Source of the DNA: Rhabditoides inermis
Lineage: Eukaryota > Nematoda > Chromadorea > Rhabditida > Rhabditidae
Assembly: GCA_963966185.1 (NCBI GenBank)
Contig: CAWZYM010000122.1
Span: 157,001-221,000, forward strand
Direction of reading: 5' to 3'
Length of the DNA: 64,000 nucleotides
In this document: one piece after another, positions 48,601 to 60,583 of the stretch
How positions within the stretch are numbered: position 1 is the first letter of the stretch
Layout of the letters: every line of letters starts with the position of its first letter
Program-made: the position numbers and the translations under genes
The notes under the pieces: generated by a model
Database searches by the model: none
What the model was told of the DNA's origin: nothing
The model's input: only the letters and a program-made list of their open reading frames with translations

Positions 48601-51600
48601 CAGGTGCCTGCCGCCTGACTCGCAGTTCTTGTGGAGCAGGTGCATGAACAGTCTAGAATCATCAAATAACATTAAATATTAGGATGTATCTACATTAGAC
48701 TAGATTTCAGTTTTTTTTTTAAATTTAATTAGTCGAACACCCATGATAGGTGTTCGACTAGTGCTGGAATCATCATCGCGTGTCTGTGTCTGTTGCACTC
48801 ACTCGTTGACTCTCTCCATATCGGCCGGTGACTCGTCGTTGTCCACCTCCGCCATTGCCTTGTCCACAAAGTCTGTCATGAGTGCGTCGCGGAACCGCAT
48901 TGTCTCGCTGCGATCCCACTCGCATTGGCACTGAACAAGGAATAGAAATATCGAATCAAATGGTGATTCTAAATCGTATACTGTCAAAACTGAATAAATG
49001 ATAAGAACTTTAAGATCGAGGCAGATTTAAAAGTAGTGCTGTATAGAATAATATGTAGGTTAGGAAAACTTGTTTATAAGTGATTGTCACTCACCACTGC
49101 CCACACGAATTTGATCACGTCTTCGAACTGATTTTCGCGCAGAATCTTCTGCGTGATGTCGTCTGAAATAGTATGTACTCGCTGTTGACCACGATGGTTG
49201 TCGTGGCTGTTTACACACACGGTCTCTGTCTGAACATGCAGGTACCTGGCATTGTACTCGGATGGTACAGAGCGCATTATCCAACAAGAAACAGTTTTGC
49301 ACCTGTGATTCTGAAAAGAGTCGTGGAATCGTCGAACACAGGGAGTTGGATCCACTCACGCGCCGCAGCGCTCGGTGTCTCGTCATCAAATCGAATGCGG
49401 TCTATGTGTATTCGAGTCTAAAACACTGGTTGAAACGGTTCGGAAGATCACTACATACTTGCTCGAGAGGATCCTCGTTGCTGACTGTTATGGTCGCGGC
49501 GTTGGTAGTGGGTGGAGTGGCTTCGAGAGTGACGGGCACTCTCTGATCCCATTCGATGCTGTCCCTTCTCCCACGCGATGTAGATGGCACGTCGCGGTCT
49601 CCGACCTGAATCGTGTTTCGGATGTTCGCTTCTCTATCACAAGCGCACAGGCACAGTGTTTGAGCTCCCTGCGGTGAATCCGTGAGAGATTGCGCAAGAC
49701 GACGTCGAACCATCGGCGATCTTTCCTAGATTATTGTTGTTGTTTGTCAAACGGCATAGAATGTTAGCATTATGGATGACCTGGAAGCGCGCATAATCAT
49801 ACAGTCGAGAATACGGGATACTGACATGTTATACCATTCACAAAACCATATGACTAGTTGAATGCTCACCGGCAACCTCCTTGACCCCGTCGACGGTCAT
49901 GTTGAAGAACTTCTTGACGAGATTGAACATATCACTCATTTTCTGAAAAATCGATCAACACTGCATGAAGCAACACGCGACACAGCGACACGTAACGCTG
50001 GCCGAGGCTCGTGGTGATTTACTGATTAGAGTCACTTGTGTTTGTGATAAGGTGGAGAAAAATACACTCTTATGTGTTTGCAGGGATCTATCACGTTTCG
50101 CTTTTGCGTTTTGAGTGTTGACCATTCCGACATAAAGTGCACCTCACATGCAACAATTCGCAAAACGTTAACAGACATTCATTCCATATATATGCGGTGA
50201 TAGATAAACAACGAACAAAAGATACATTGAAGATTACAAATACATATATAAAGTCAATTTGTGGTTCCAAATATCCTAAACATATGGTGATGTTGTGTAT
50301 TGCATTTCTAAATATCGCGAACTATTAATCAGAACAGGTATTGTCCCTCCAGAGCACAAATGTGCAGGTCTTCAATAGTACTCGGAACAGGGAAGAACGA
50401 AGGACAGAGAAGAGCGAGCTCGCTTTCGGTAGCGGTATGGCAGGGATGCATCTGCGGTAGCGAGTGGATTCGATCACTGAAAGAAAGTGCAGACATATCA
50501 GACATCATGAAATAAGAACACTCACGCGTAGCGGTTGAATCGCTGAGGCAGGGAGGTTCTGACCAGAACGAGTTCCTCATCGGACATCTCATGCGACAGA
50601 GCACTCCCGCCTCCCTCGATCCGAATGGAGGCGAGCACGGAGAGGAGCAGCGTCAGCATGGCGATCGTCTCAACAATTCACCATAAATAAGACTCATGAT
50701 GTTTGAACTCACCGTCTCGTCATCCTCTCCTGTCTGCACTCTTGTGGCAAGCGCTCTCGCATACTTGACGAGCATGGGTACTGTGGCCAAGTGCCTGCCG
50801 CCTGACTCGCAGTTCTTGTAAAGCAGGTGCATGAACAGTCTAGAATCATCATCAAGTAACATCAAATATTAGGATTTATCTACATTAAAGACTAGATTTC
50901 AGCATTAGTCGAACACCCATGATAGGTGTTCGACTAGTGCTGGAATCATCATCGCGTGTCTGTGTCTGTTGCACTCACTCGTTGACTCTCTCCATATCGG
51001 CCGGTGACTCGTCGTTGTCCACCTCCGCCATTGCCTTGTCCACAAAGTCTGTCATGAGTGCGTCGCGGAACCGCATTGTCTCGCTGCGATCCCACTCGCA
51101 TTGGCACTGAACAAGGAATAGAAATATCGAATCAAATGGTGATTTCGAATCGTACACAATGGAAACGAAATGATCACTCACCACTGCCCACATAAATTCA
51201 ACCACGTCTTCGAACTGGTTTTCGCGCAAAATCTTCTGGGTGATGTCGTCTGGAATGGTATATACAAGTCGTTGTCCGCGATGATTGTGTACCTGTGATC
51301 CTGGGAAGAGTCGTGGAATCGTCGAACACGGGGAGTTGGATCCACTCACGCGCCGCATCGCTCGGTGTCTCGTCGACAGATCGAATGCGGTCTATGTGCA
51401 CTCGCGTCTGAAACACTGCTTGAAACGGTTCGGAAGAACACAACATACGATATCGAGCATATCCTCGTAGCTGACTGTTATGGTCGCGACATTGGAAGTG
51501 GATTGAGTGGTATCAGGAGAGACGGGCACTCTCTGATCCCGGTCGCCGCTGTCTCTTCTCTCACGCGATATAGATGGCACGACGCGGTATCCTCTGGGCT

Positions 51601-54600
51601 GAGTCGTGCATGAGTTTTCTGCGATGTGCAGCGAAGAAACGAACCATGGCCATGATTCGAAGGGATGTTCCGGATAACGAGCCGCCATCAAAAGATTCCG
51701 TGAGACGACGTCGAGACCCCTTTTTGACACTGTCGACAGTCATTCCGAGTAACTTCCCGGTGAGATCGGATAAATCACTCATTTTCTGAAAAGGCAATCA
51801 TACTTCATGTGCATGAATGTAGACGTTATATTGATAATTGAAGACGTATAGTAGACGTGATAATTGGTAGAAAAAGAGTCTCGAGTCTCGAGTGCTAGCT
51901 GGCTGCGTTCAAACAACACTGGCCGTGTTTCGAGTAGTGATGGGGCGGAGCAAAATGCATACACAGTGTTTTGCGCGATGCGCGTTGAGTGTTGACACAA
52001 AATGCACCTCTCTTGCACAGGTAGGAAAAACGAACAGCTGAGAGCTGATACGCGTGGGAAAAATGAAAAAAATACGGAGTTCGGTCAGTACTTACACAAC
52101 ATTGATCAAGCAATTGCGCATTGTGGTTATGTTATGTATCTATTTTCAAACCGCTTTGTTCAGACGGCGGCTAAGAAGTTGATCACGGCGGCGTACCGGA
52201 AGGGCATCATCGAACACTTTATGCCGCATATGCTGAGGATGCGCGAGTACCTCACCACGGGAGCTAAGGAGATCCGAGTCGGAGGTGCGTCTGAGCTATT
52301 GTGAGATTTGTGTGTCTTGAATAGAGCGTTCGGCTGCCGAAATGACGATCGAAAGCCATTTGCAGATGATAACCGATCTGTTCGATCTGTTCGATGCTTG
52401 AATGCGAGAGAGAGAAGTGAGTGTGTGACTGGTTGATTGTCGTGTCACTTTGCAGACGACAACATGATCGACTACGGGCCGCCGCTCGATCACAGACTGC
52501 GCGCGCGATTCATCCGCGGATGCATGAAGGTGTTGCGGTGAGTCGAGCGAGCGAATCAGGCCGGAGTCACAGTGGCGGTTGCACGTTTTGTAGCAACTGC
52601 GTCTGAGCTATTGTGAGATTAGTGTGTCTTGAAAGTGATTCACAGTTGCGTCGTGTGACAAAGATGCGAGTTATGTAAGGGTGGCAGGTATTTATAGTTT
52701 AGTGACAGGTAAGTGACAGTAGTGACGTGGACATTCGATGTCCAGATGGGGGCGTGGCTAGAGTGGGCGGAGTCTAATGTCTGTGGTTTCAGTGCGATCT
52801 GCCGCGATCACAAGCAGGAGATTGATGAAGTGTTGGCCGGAGACAAACAACTGAGGAGCGAGATCGAGTACGAGATCAACCTGCTGGAGGTGAGAGAGGG
52901 AGGGAGGAGAAGAAGAGGAGAGAGAGGGGGGGGGAGGGAGGAAGTGTGTGTGGGATAGAGAGGTAGAGTAAAGATCAGGGAGGTAGAGATACGAGAGTCT
53001 TGTCTCGTATCCTGCTATGTTGACATTGAACTTGTTTTGTTCGAGAGAGGGAGGGAGAAGATAAGAAAATAGGTAGAAGGAGAAAGGAGTAGGGGAGTGA
53101 AAATGAAACTGAATCTGCTGACGACTTGCTTCTGTAGCAGGTTCACGTTCGAAGCATGATTGCGTTGTGTAACTATATCTAGTTATTGTTATACTTTCTA
53201 TACCTTTTGTCTCATTTTAAACCCTGTTTCTAGAACAAGAAGCTGACTTTTGTCTCTGCTTTGACAGGATGATAGGACAGTGTGGTGTTTGTTGCAGGAG
53301 CGTGAGCAGAGGGAGGCGGAGCTCGCCCGAGTGAATAAGAGAAGGGAGGAGGAGAGGCTGCGTATCCAGGCCAGGGAGGTAAGTGCGGGGAAGAGAAGGA
53401 GGAGGAGGAGGAGGAGGAGGTATCCTGCACGGAAAGAGTTGCTTCACTCTGTCTGCTTCAAAAAAATTAATATTGGGAACAGTCTAAAACGGGTTCAGTT
53501 GCTGGTTTTTGATATGTGGTCCACGTAGAATGTGCAAGCCAGGTGGCAGGACATTCACCGTGGATGGTTTACATAGTTTGGATTGAAGGGTGTTGTGAAT
53601 TGCATCTCCGCAACCAGGGAGCGGATGGACATGGACAGTGTACAGAGAAGTGCTTTCGGAGTGGGATGTGTGGATAGTTCACCGATCGGAGTTTAGGATT
53701 TAGGAAGTGTGTATTGTTGTTTGTTGCAGCGCCGGAAGAGCCGTCGCACGATGGACGCCGAGGCGCTGGCCAGACTGCAGGCAGAGCAGAGGAGACTGCA
53801 GAGGGAGGGGGAGGGGGAGAGACAGGGACAGGTGGAGGCGGGTGAGTGGGGAAAAGTTATCGTGAGGTACCGTGGAAAGCGAACGAGTGTATGTGATGCG
53901 TTTGCGTGAGAGTGAGTAGGGGAAGAGCTGAATGAGACGCAAAGATTAGAACGTGTGGTCTGTATGCTGTGCGATTATGAGTTGGTGTGTATATTCAGCG
54001 CAACTTTGAGAAAACACTAGTGTCCGCGTAGAGAGGATTGATTGCAGCACACTGGTTTGTTTTAGGATCAATGCGCGGAACATATTTTAATCGTCTCAAT
54101 TTTCTATTTCTCTCTCAGACGACGCTACAATGGTGGCGGCAGCGACGGCTGCTGGGGATGAGGGAGCAGCTGTGGAATACGAAACGGAGGAAGAGAAGAG
54201 GCAGAGGGAGCAGAAGGAGAAGGAGGAGGAGGAGAAGGGAAGGACGAAGAGGGGAGGACAAGTGTCAGTCAAGGTGTGTCGCGTATGCTTAGCTTCTCGA
54301 GTTTCAGCTTCAAAATTCAACTGATATTCCAGGCGGAGCCGGCTTCGGCGAATACTTCGATGGCAGAGCTTCGTCCGATCAAGCAGTCCCTGTCACAGAG
54401 TCAGCGAGTAGAGGAGGAGCAGGAGCAGGAGGGAGCAGATGAGCCTATGGATGAGGAGGTGTGGAGAGAGGGAGGGAGGAGAGAGTCAGAGAGAGGGGGA
54501 GAAAGAGAGAGAGAGAGAGATGATTTGTTTCAGCCCGCCCCGGTCGCCAAGAAGGTGATCAAGTCGTTGTCGCAGGAGCAAGAGGAGAAGGATGAGCAAT

Positions 54601-55756
54601 CAAGGGAGCAGGGAGAGGAGGAGGAAGAAGAAGAGGAGGAGGAGCAAATGGAGGAGGACGAGGTGCGTTTGAAAGCACGGAGACCCTACCAAAACGATTC
54701 CGGATAAATCACGCAAGTTATTGTATGTTTACAGCCAACGCCTGCCCCCGCGACCAAGTCGAAGACGATTAAGAAGTCTGCCTCGCAGCAGGAGAGGGAG
54801 CAGCAGGAGGAGGAGGCGATGGATGCCGAAGAGCAGGAGGAGGAGGAGGAGCAGCCATCGGAGAGGAAGAGGAAGGAAAGGAAGACTGTGGAGCAGTCAG
54901 AGCAGCGAAAGACCAGACGCAGTAAAGCTGTGGAGCAGGAGGAACCGTCTCAGGCATCGGACGATTCGTCCCTCAACCTGCCAAGGTGCGTGTTTTGTGG
55001 TTTATCCGCTTTATTATGTCATTATCACCGGCTAAATGCGTAGTGCAAGAGGATTTCTTGCACTCTGAAATTCTGATTGTGTTTTTGTTTAGAATCAGCA
55101 CCAGCGGCACTGTGGAAGAGGAGGAGGAGGAGGAGGATCAGAGGAAACGCCGCAGCACTCTGGCAGTAGAAAAGAAGAGGAGTGGGAAAGGTGAGTTGTG
55201 GTAGCTTTGTTGGTAGCTAGGATGTTTTCTTGTTTCTGGAGGAATGAAGGGATACATATACATTGCAGTGTCGACAGGCAGACTCGGTCGCAGCAGTGCG
55301 GCTGTCTCGCGTGCCTCCAAGGGACAGATGATCGAAGAGGAGGAGGAGGAGGAGGAAGTGGGTGTGGGGTGATGAGATGCCTTTCATAAGTAGGGTGCTG
55401 AAACTTGTCCTTGGAATCTGAAATTGTATGTTCCAAGAGTGTTGTATAGTGGGTAAGCTGTGGTAGTGTCAATGGGGTACAGCATTCGATTTTATTGAAT
55501 ATTTCTAGGAGTCTTCGAAGAAGCAGAAGAAGGGCAAGAGGGCTGTTGTCGAGGAGGAAGAGATGATGGAAGAGGAGAAGGAGGAACAGACTGAGGAGAA
55601 GAAGCGCCCGGGAAGGAAGGCCTCGAAGGAGAAGGAGCAGGAGGAGGAACCCCCGAAGGAGCAGAAGAAGAGGAGGGGCGGACGCAAGACTGCGGAAGAG
55701 GAGAAGGAGCAGGAGAAGGAGAACGGAGATTTCGCCGCTCCCTCTGTGGTTAGGAA

Positions 55757-55795
<39 letters not shown>

Positions 55796-56306
55796 AGAGA
55801 GAGAGAGTATCACCCCTTGTATTTGCAGCGTGCCATCTCGCGCGAGCAGACGCTGGAGCCGTTCGACGAGTCGGCGCTGATTGACCCCCGCGCGTGCAGC
55901 ACCCCCGTCTGCGGAGGCAACAAGGCCAATGTCAGTCGAACCTTTTATTATGATTTTTCTTCTTCAATACATCATTGTTTTATCTTCACATTTCGAGATT
56001 GCTGGACTTTTGTGTTTCGGCGATTTGTGATTTTGAGGTAGAGAATAACGTACAATACATTGTGACATTTATCTAAAATATTGAAGTGTTGGAATAATTA
56101 TTTTGTTTTCAGTTCACTTTCTCCGAGCTGGACATGTCGGCGATTGGACCGGCGCGCGGCAACGCCGGACGACTGACAGCGAGCAGGCCGACCAGTGAGT
56201 CCGGCCACGCCCCTCCAAGCCACGCCCCCTCATGTATGTGATTGCAGGGTCGCGGACGCGTGTCGCCGCCAATCCTGGATTCGAAGACATTGAGGAGGCC
56301 GATTAG
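33674..56306 (+). CDS. hcp-6: Condensin II HEAT-repeat subunit CAP-D3 (HCP-6-like)
   Basis: CAP-D3 is a HEAT-repeat subunit of condensin II, acting in mitotic chromosome condensation and centromere resolution. About 50 short exons chain in frame from M-A-E-A-L-A-S-F-V (33674) to E-E-A-D-stop (56304). Landmarks are D-K-A-A-V-R-K-S-S-L-Q-S-M-L (39161), D-A-L-P-M-V-R-R-Q-A-A-E-C (39330), L-W-L-C-S-V-L-P-Q-I (39610), H-V-I-R-N-N-I-V-L-V-I-C-D-L-C-I-R-Y (45124, the condensin D signature), L-V-R-H-Q-T-L-E-S-L-T-N-L (45484) and K-K-L-I-T-A-A-Y-R-K-G-I-I-E-H-F (52176). D-K-Q-L-R-S-E-I-E-Y-E-I at 52843 matches the CAP-D3 C-terminal conserved block and favours D3 over D2. The tail is a long acidic/basic disordered region. 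Large introns hold a tRNA-Glu, a foldback element, a TIR element and, at 47090-52163, two antisense genes. The exons on either side of that 5-kb intron join in phase 0. Confidence 0.85.
35795..35935 (+). repeat. Intronic copy of an hcp-6 exon-intron junction
   Basis: About 140 bp beginning GAAGAAGTGGGTGGATGCAG match 37983-38126, including the end of the lysine-rich exon and the following intron. This copy lies within an upstream hcp-6 intron and is not part of the reading frame. Confidence 0.75.
36787..36858 (+). tRNA. tRNA-Glu (UUC)
   Basis: 72 nt with acceptor TCCCATG pairing CATGGGA, D arm GGTCTAGTGGTTAGGAT, anticodon TTC in loop TTTTCAC, and T arm CCCGGGTTCGATTCCCGG. It lies on the sense strand inside an intron of hcp-6 and has no intron of its own. 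Confidence 0.95.
37077..37361. mobile_element. Foldback (MITE-like) element in an hcp-6 intron
   Basis: The left ~90 bp (CTATAGTTTTCTTCAG...) and the reverse complement of the right ~90 bp are about 90 percent identical, flanking a roughly 100-bp centre. The whole can fold into one long hairpin. Flanking TTTG on both sides may be the target duplication. No coding capacity. Confidence 0.8.
37983..38126 (+). repeat. Source copy of the hcp-6 junction duplication
   Basis: This contains the end of the exon reading K-K-G-Q-K-K-K-K-N and the start of its intron. It is the counterpart of 35795-35935. Confidence 0.75.
41884..43328. mobile_element. Possible TIR element in an hcp-6 intron
   Basis: TTAAAGTGACAATTT at 41884-41898 and its exact reverse complement at 43314-43328 enclose 1.4 kb of AT-rich sequence full of ATTTATTACTAATAAATT-like motifs. 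TTAA at both outer ends could be a piggyBac-type target duplication. No transposase is seen. The long intron (41841-43657) is mostly this block. Confidence 0.4.
43777..43945. repeat. 16-bp purine minisatellite
   Basis: Tandem units of GGGAGGGAAAGAGAGA lie in an hcp-6 intron, starting just after the donor. Confidence 0.9.
46409..46770. repeat. (CCCTCT)n hexanucleotide array
   Basis: About 360 bp of CCCTCT units with CTCT variants fill one hcp-6 intron between K-F-M and I-A-T-F-D-D. Confidence 0.95.
47958..49939 (-). CDS. Uncharacterised gene N1, nested antisense in hcp-6
   Basis: I do not recognise this gene. Exons on the minus strand include 49939-49870 (M-S-D-M-F-N-L-V-K-K-F-F), 49725-49459, 49417-49303 and 49162-49095. 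Four more follow, with C-Q-C-E-W-D-R-S-E-T-M-R-F, L-F-M-H-L-L-H-K-N-C-E-S-G-G, I-A-M-L-T-L-L-L-S-V-L-A-S-I-R and L-P-Q-M-P-A-C-H-I-A-T-E-N-E-L, ending I-E-G-E-Y-L-F. The product is about 360 residues. From exon 2 onward all phases fit. The exon 1 to exon 2 join is out of frame with the obvious donor and needs a weaker GTTGCC donor, or translation begins at an ATG inside exon 2. No signal peptide is seen; exon 7 has a short hydrophobic stretch. Paralog N2 lies next door on the same strand. Confidence 0.6.
48730..48760. repeat. Perfect 12-bp hairpin, copy 1
   Basis: TAGTCGAACACC and GGTGTTCGACTA flank the 7-base loop CATGATA. It lies in an intron of N1 and is identical in N2. Confidence 0.85.
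50329..51782 (-). CDS. Uncharacterised gene N2, paralog of N1
   Basis: The same exon order as N1 is seen: M-S-D-L-S-D-L-T-G-K-L-L, V-P-S-I-S-R-E-R-R-D-S, V-H-I-D-R-I-R, Q-K-I-L-R-E-N-Q-F-E-D, an exon identical to N1 (C-Q-C-E-W-D-R-S-E-T), L-F-M-H-L-L-Y-K-N-C-E-S-G-G, R-I-E-G-G-G-S-A-L-S-H-E-M and a final L-E-G-Q-Y-L-F. The gene is shorter than N1 because its introns are smaller and exons 1 and 2 are fused. At the fusion (GTC-AAA-AAG-GGG near 51717) the frame must shift by one base, so N2 is either slightly broken, carries an unseen micro-intron, or starts downstream. Confidence 0.55.
50906..50936. repeat. Perfect 12-bp hairpin, copy 2
   Basis: Identical arms and loop to 48730-48760, in the matching intron of N2. 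The surrounding ~80 bp are also nearly identical, unlike the other introns. Confidence 0.85.
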
Positions 56307-57204
56307 ACCCCGCCCCTTTTCTTTCTCGACCAATCATATCGTAGCTTGGATCTCGGGATAATCCCTCTCTCTTTCTCTCCCCTAACTAATGTGCGTGGAC
56401 AGATTTTGCTGTTCCACGTCTTTAATTCTTTGATTTTACTCATATTTTATCAACTGATTGTTTGGTAGAATTTTGATTAACCGAGTTTTGTTCGGTCTCG
56501 CTAAGTTTGTGTTTGATTTTACTATGCTTTTGTGTCTTTTTATTTACATGTTTCCGCGTATTAACAATTGTACCAGTTTCACCCACCGTTGGTTGTCTAG
56601 GAATCTTACGACTTACGATACTCGATTAACGATTATTGATCTTGCCTATGTATCGATGCGACTGTATCGATGTCTGAGATGAATGTGTTTCGAAAAGTTT
56701 GGTGTGATGATTTTGGGAAAACTATTTGATTCTATCGTGGTTAGCCAAAACTTGAAATAATGGAATGTTCGTGTGTATGTATGTGTGATAGGAAACAATT
56801 TTGAGTGCGTTTGAGAGGAACGAGTAAACGAGAAATAGGTGAGTTGGACGGCGTTCGTGGGCAAAATGTGACAAATCGCCGGCACGGATTGAGCCATTGA
56901 TCCCCTTCGAGCTTCTGACTGACTGCACCGAGAGAGAGGGAGAGAGAGAGAGTATGAGAGAGAGGGAGGGAGAGAGAGAGATTTAGAGGGGGTGGAAAGA
57001 AGGTTTCACTCTCGTGAGTCGTGAGTAATCCGCAGAGATGGCAGCTGCGAGTCTCGATTTGCATATGTTTTCTTGAATTGTTTTCATCGTTTTCTTTTCG
57101 AGCGAGAGCGAAAGGCGTTTTCCCCCTACTCTCACTCGTCTGAAGATGAGATGAGTTTTGCTTACGCGACGATTGCTGGAAAGGAGGAGGAGAGGTGGAT
57201 TCGA

Positions 57205-57264
<60 letters not shown>

Positions 57265-57485
57265 GTCGTTCTTCTTCTTGAGAGCACTGTCCTTATTGTT
57301 GAACACTGTTCTCGGTAGGACATAGTCTTGAATGTTTTCAATGAGCTTGAATTTGCGTTGAGTCGAGTTCACTTGAGAGAGATATTTACACGGCTGACTG
57401 ATTTGTTAGTCGAGCTTCCGTCAACTAACATTCAGACACTCCGAGACATGTATGTGTGTTATGTGATGTGGTGCAACATTTCACA

Positions 57486-57537
<52 letters not shown>

Positions 57538-59156
57538 CAAAGTAATATAAATGCAATTTTCAATGTTATAGCGGTCAAAGTACTATTAGAGATTTAGTTG
57601 GTCGTTTGGACCTTTGCAAAACCTAGTTTTTTTTTTTTAGATTCAATCTGGATAATAGCAGAAACCTAGGCGTCGCTCCTTTCTTGACCAACTATACGAC
57701 CACTCGTTGTCAATAACTTTCCGTGGTTGAACCTCGTTTATGAAATAGTTTATTCGTGAATGCAATATGCCAACACGAGTGTTTCAAAGAGTTCCGCCTC
57801 GGTGTGGGGAGAGAGAGAGAGGGGGGGGGGGAGAAAGGATAATTACCCTATGCCCTGCGGTTACTACACTCGACGAATACATAGTTGTCTACACCTTTCT
57901 CTCGCCGAAACTCGAATTACGTGTTTCTCGCCATATTGGCCTATTGTGCTACTCACTCTATGAGTGCTTCGTTCTACCCGGATTTCACTTCCGGGCGGCC
58001 CTCTCGCCTCCCGCGAATTGCCTTTTGACGCGCGACGGTGCGCAACAAGCAAAAAGCTGAACCGAAGAGACAGAGGTAGCATAATGTATTCTCGAAATTC
58101 ATTTCACGCCTCAAATGGCTTGTCTATTTTTCGTGTGCTCTTGAACTGAGAGATGAGAGATGAGAGAGAGAGAAGGGCTTGAATATTGCAGCTTTCTCTC
58201 ACCCAGCCTTTTTTGGTGAGTGCACCTATGTAGACAAGATATTCGCGTCGCTCTATGTACGTTTGGAAAGAGTGTTCCTTCTCCTCCTTCATCTCTTCGT
58301 TTTCCCACAAACACGTGCTGATTGGAATCAGAATCATCCCTCTCAAATCTCTTCCGGTCAAACGCGCTACATTTGCACATCATGATTATGTGATTATGAT
58401 GCTAACCTTGTGATCGTCTGGAAATAGATTAGACATTAGTCCATTAATCTCGCCGTCCGCCTCGTCTTGCAAGAACTTGGCGTGATTTGTGGATTGCTGA
58501 TCGCCAATAGATACCCGCCCCCTCTCCCCCTCTCTGACTCTCTTTTTCATAACCAACCAATCATCGCGCGCCTACCTATAGATCACTGGAGCAAGAGGGT
58601 GGCCCCTCTCTCTCTATCGGCGCAATTTGCCCTCAGGACAAGAAAAGGATGGGGAGAGAGATATTCCCATTTGACCAACGTATAGTATACGATTTATGAG
58701 AAATTCTAATTGCCAATATTTTCTTAGCCCACTACATATTGGGGTATTGGTAATACGCTGTTTGATGATCCAATTCTTATTACTTTCTCTCTCTCTATTT
58801 CTCGTTCAGTCCTGGTCCTAATTTTCTGCTTACCGATTAATAGATATTGAGTAACCATTACATTATTGTTTTTTTTCCGTTTTCCGTATATCATTAGATT
58901 GGTGGCGATAAAAAAAAACACATGAAACGAGCAAACAACACGATTCGTTTACGGCCGCGTGAATCAGGCGGACCACTTTATGTAATCATTTCTTGGTGTA
59001 AAAGATAGTCACTGCTTTTGGCCACATGTGTCATTTGCACGATTCTCATCAAAAAGTTTAACGAAGTTCAAAATGTAAAATACTTCCCATGCTCTGCAAG
59101 CCTGCACAGCTATTAGACAACGTGATCTGCCAAGGTGATAAATAATTCACCCACGG

Positions 59157-59201
<45 letters not shown>

Positions 59202-59940
59202 CTTCTGACCTACAGCAGTATACGTGGGGGAGTAGTATTCACATTGGGGGAGTAGTATTCACATTCCCTCAATTGCGACACGTCGAGTGTGGAGTGTTTT
59301 AATTGAAGCACAAACTTCATATTTTCGCGTTTTCCCTTCCGCTCCTTCGCACTCCCCCTTTCCACTCCCTTTCACATCAAAACACTCTATGAAACAAACA
59401 TTCAAATGAGACGAGCTGTGAACACTCTCTTGGTTTTTGTCTTATGAAAAAAGTCATCTCATAAATTCTTCACCAATGAACAAAAATTATTCGCGGTTTC
59501 ATCAAAATTATACGTATACTCGAACTTTCGACTCTTTATTTCGGAAAACATGAAGCGGCCTTTGAATTTGTATATCCGCTACGATGAGTGGACGCGTTAC
59601 ACACACTAAAAAGCGGCGCGCTCTTCTCTCCGCTACTCTGTGTTTTATTGAAAACGTTTGTTTATAGTGTGATACGTATTGTGAGCAGCGCAAACGTATT
59701 CCCTATATGTTGTGAAGTGATTCACCCTTTCTCGTTCAGTCATTCATTGAAGGAGAGGGGGCAGTAGTCGAAACACACGTAAGGTGAATCGCATTCATTT
59801 CTAATCTCAACAAAGCGCCAAAACACGCGCGCGCTTCCGTCTCGTGAATCCTAGATTTGCCGCCGCCGCCGCTCCTTCCACCCCTCCATCTCTCATGCAC
59901 CGGAAATGGCGACAGCCTCAGGCTGCTGCGCATATCATTG

Positions 59941-59990
<50 letters not shown>

Positions 59991-60103
59991 TCTCAGTTCC
60001 TTATCTACGCGCAATTGCCGCCAATCACCCGACGCAAATTATTGTTATTTTATTGGCGGTGCTTTTCAGACCTTTTTTCAGACTTTCCCTTCTCGATGTT
60101 GCT
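56307..60103. other. Intergenic region with microsatellites, no gene seen
   Basis: CT/GA tracts lie near 56930-56980, 57205-57260, 57490-57535, 59159-59200 and 59942-59985. A 20-bp unit (GGGGAGTAGTATTCACATTG) occurs about twice in tandem at 59227-59268. Short open frames are not supported by splice sites or composition. The first ~100 bp are hcp-6 3' UTR. Confidence 0.5.
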
Positions 60104-60532
60104 ATGACCGTTGCAATGGCGGCACGTCTTCGCTGCGGCGAGGCACTCGTTTTATTATTTTGCTTTGTTCACACCTGTTCCTCTATCGACGCTTCTCTCG
60201 CGGCATCGCAGGTTTTTTTACTAGTGGATTCAATACATTTACAATCAAATTTATTCCAGGAGAATCGAGACGACGAGTTCTCGCCGCATGGAACGGAAGA
60301 GTACGATGATGTTGAGGTAATTTTTTCAAATGTAAAAAAATATTAGTTTATTCTACGTGTATCAGACTTTCTTATTGTGTTTTCCGTGATCGCAAATGTT
60401 TTTTTTAACTTTATTTTCAAGTCACAGATTTCCAAGGTTTGGAAGCGGTTCTCTCGATTCTCGATCCTTTCGTAAGCCACGCGGGGTCTATCTAGCGCGT
60501 CCATTGTGGTGCGACGTGCCCTCTGCGCGTAA

Positions 60533-60583
<51 letters not shown>

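Noticed and set aside
33674..56306. hcp-6 as two separate genes split at 47.09/52.16 kb
   Set aside because: Both parts match CAP-D3 in order, the join is phase 0, and no stop, terminator or second start was seen. Nested genes explain the gap.
57073..57600. Open stretches between hcp-6 and the channel gene
   Set aside because: They are built on CT microsatellites and AT-rich DNA, with no chain of exons in frame.
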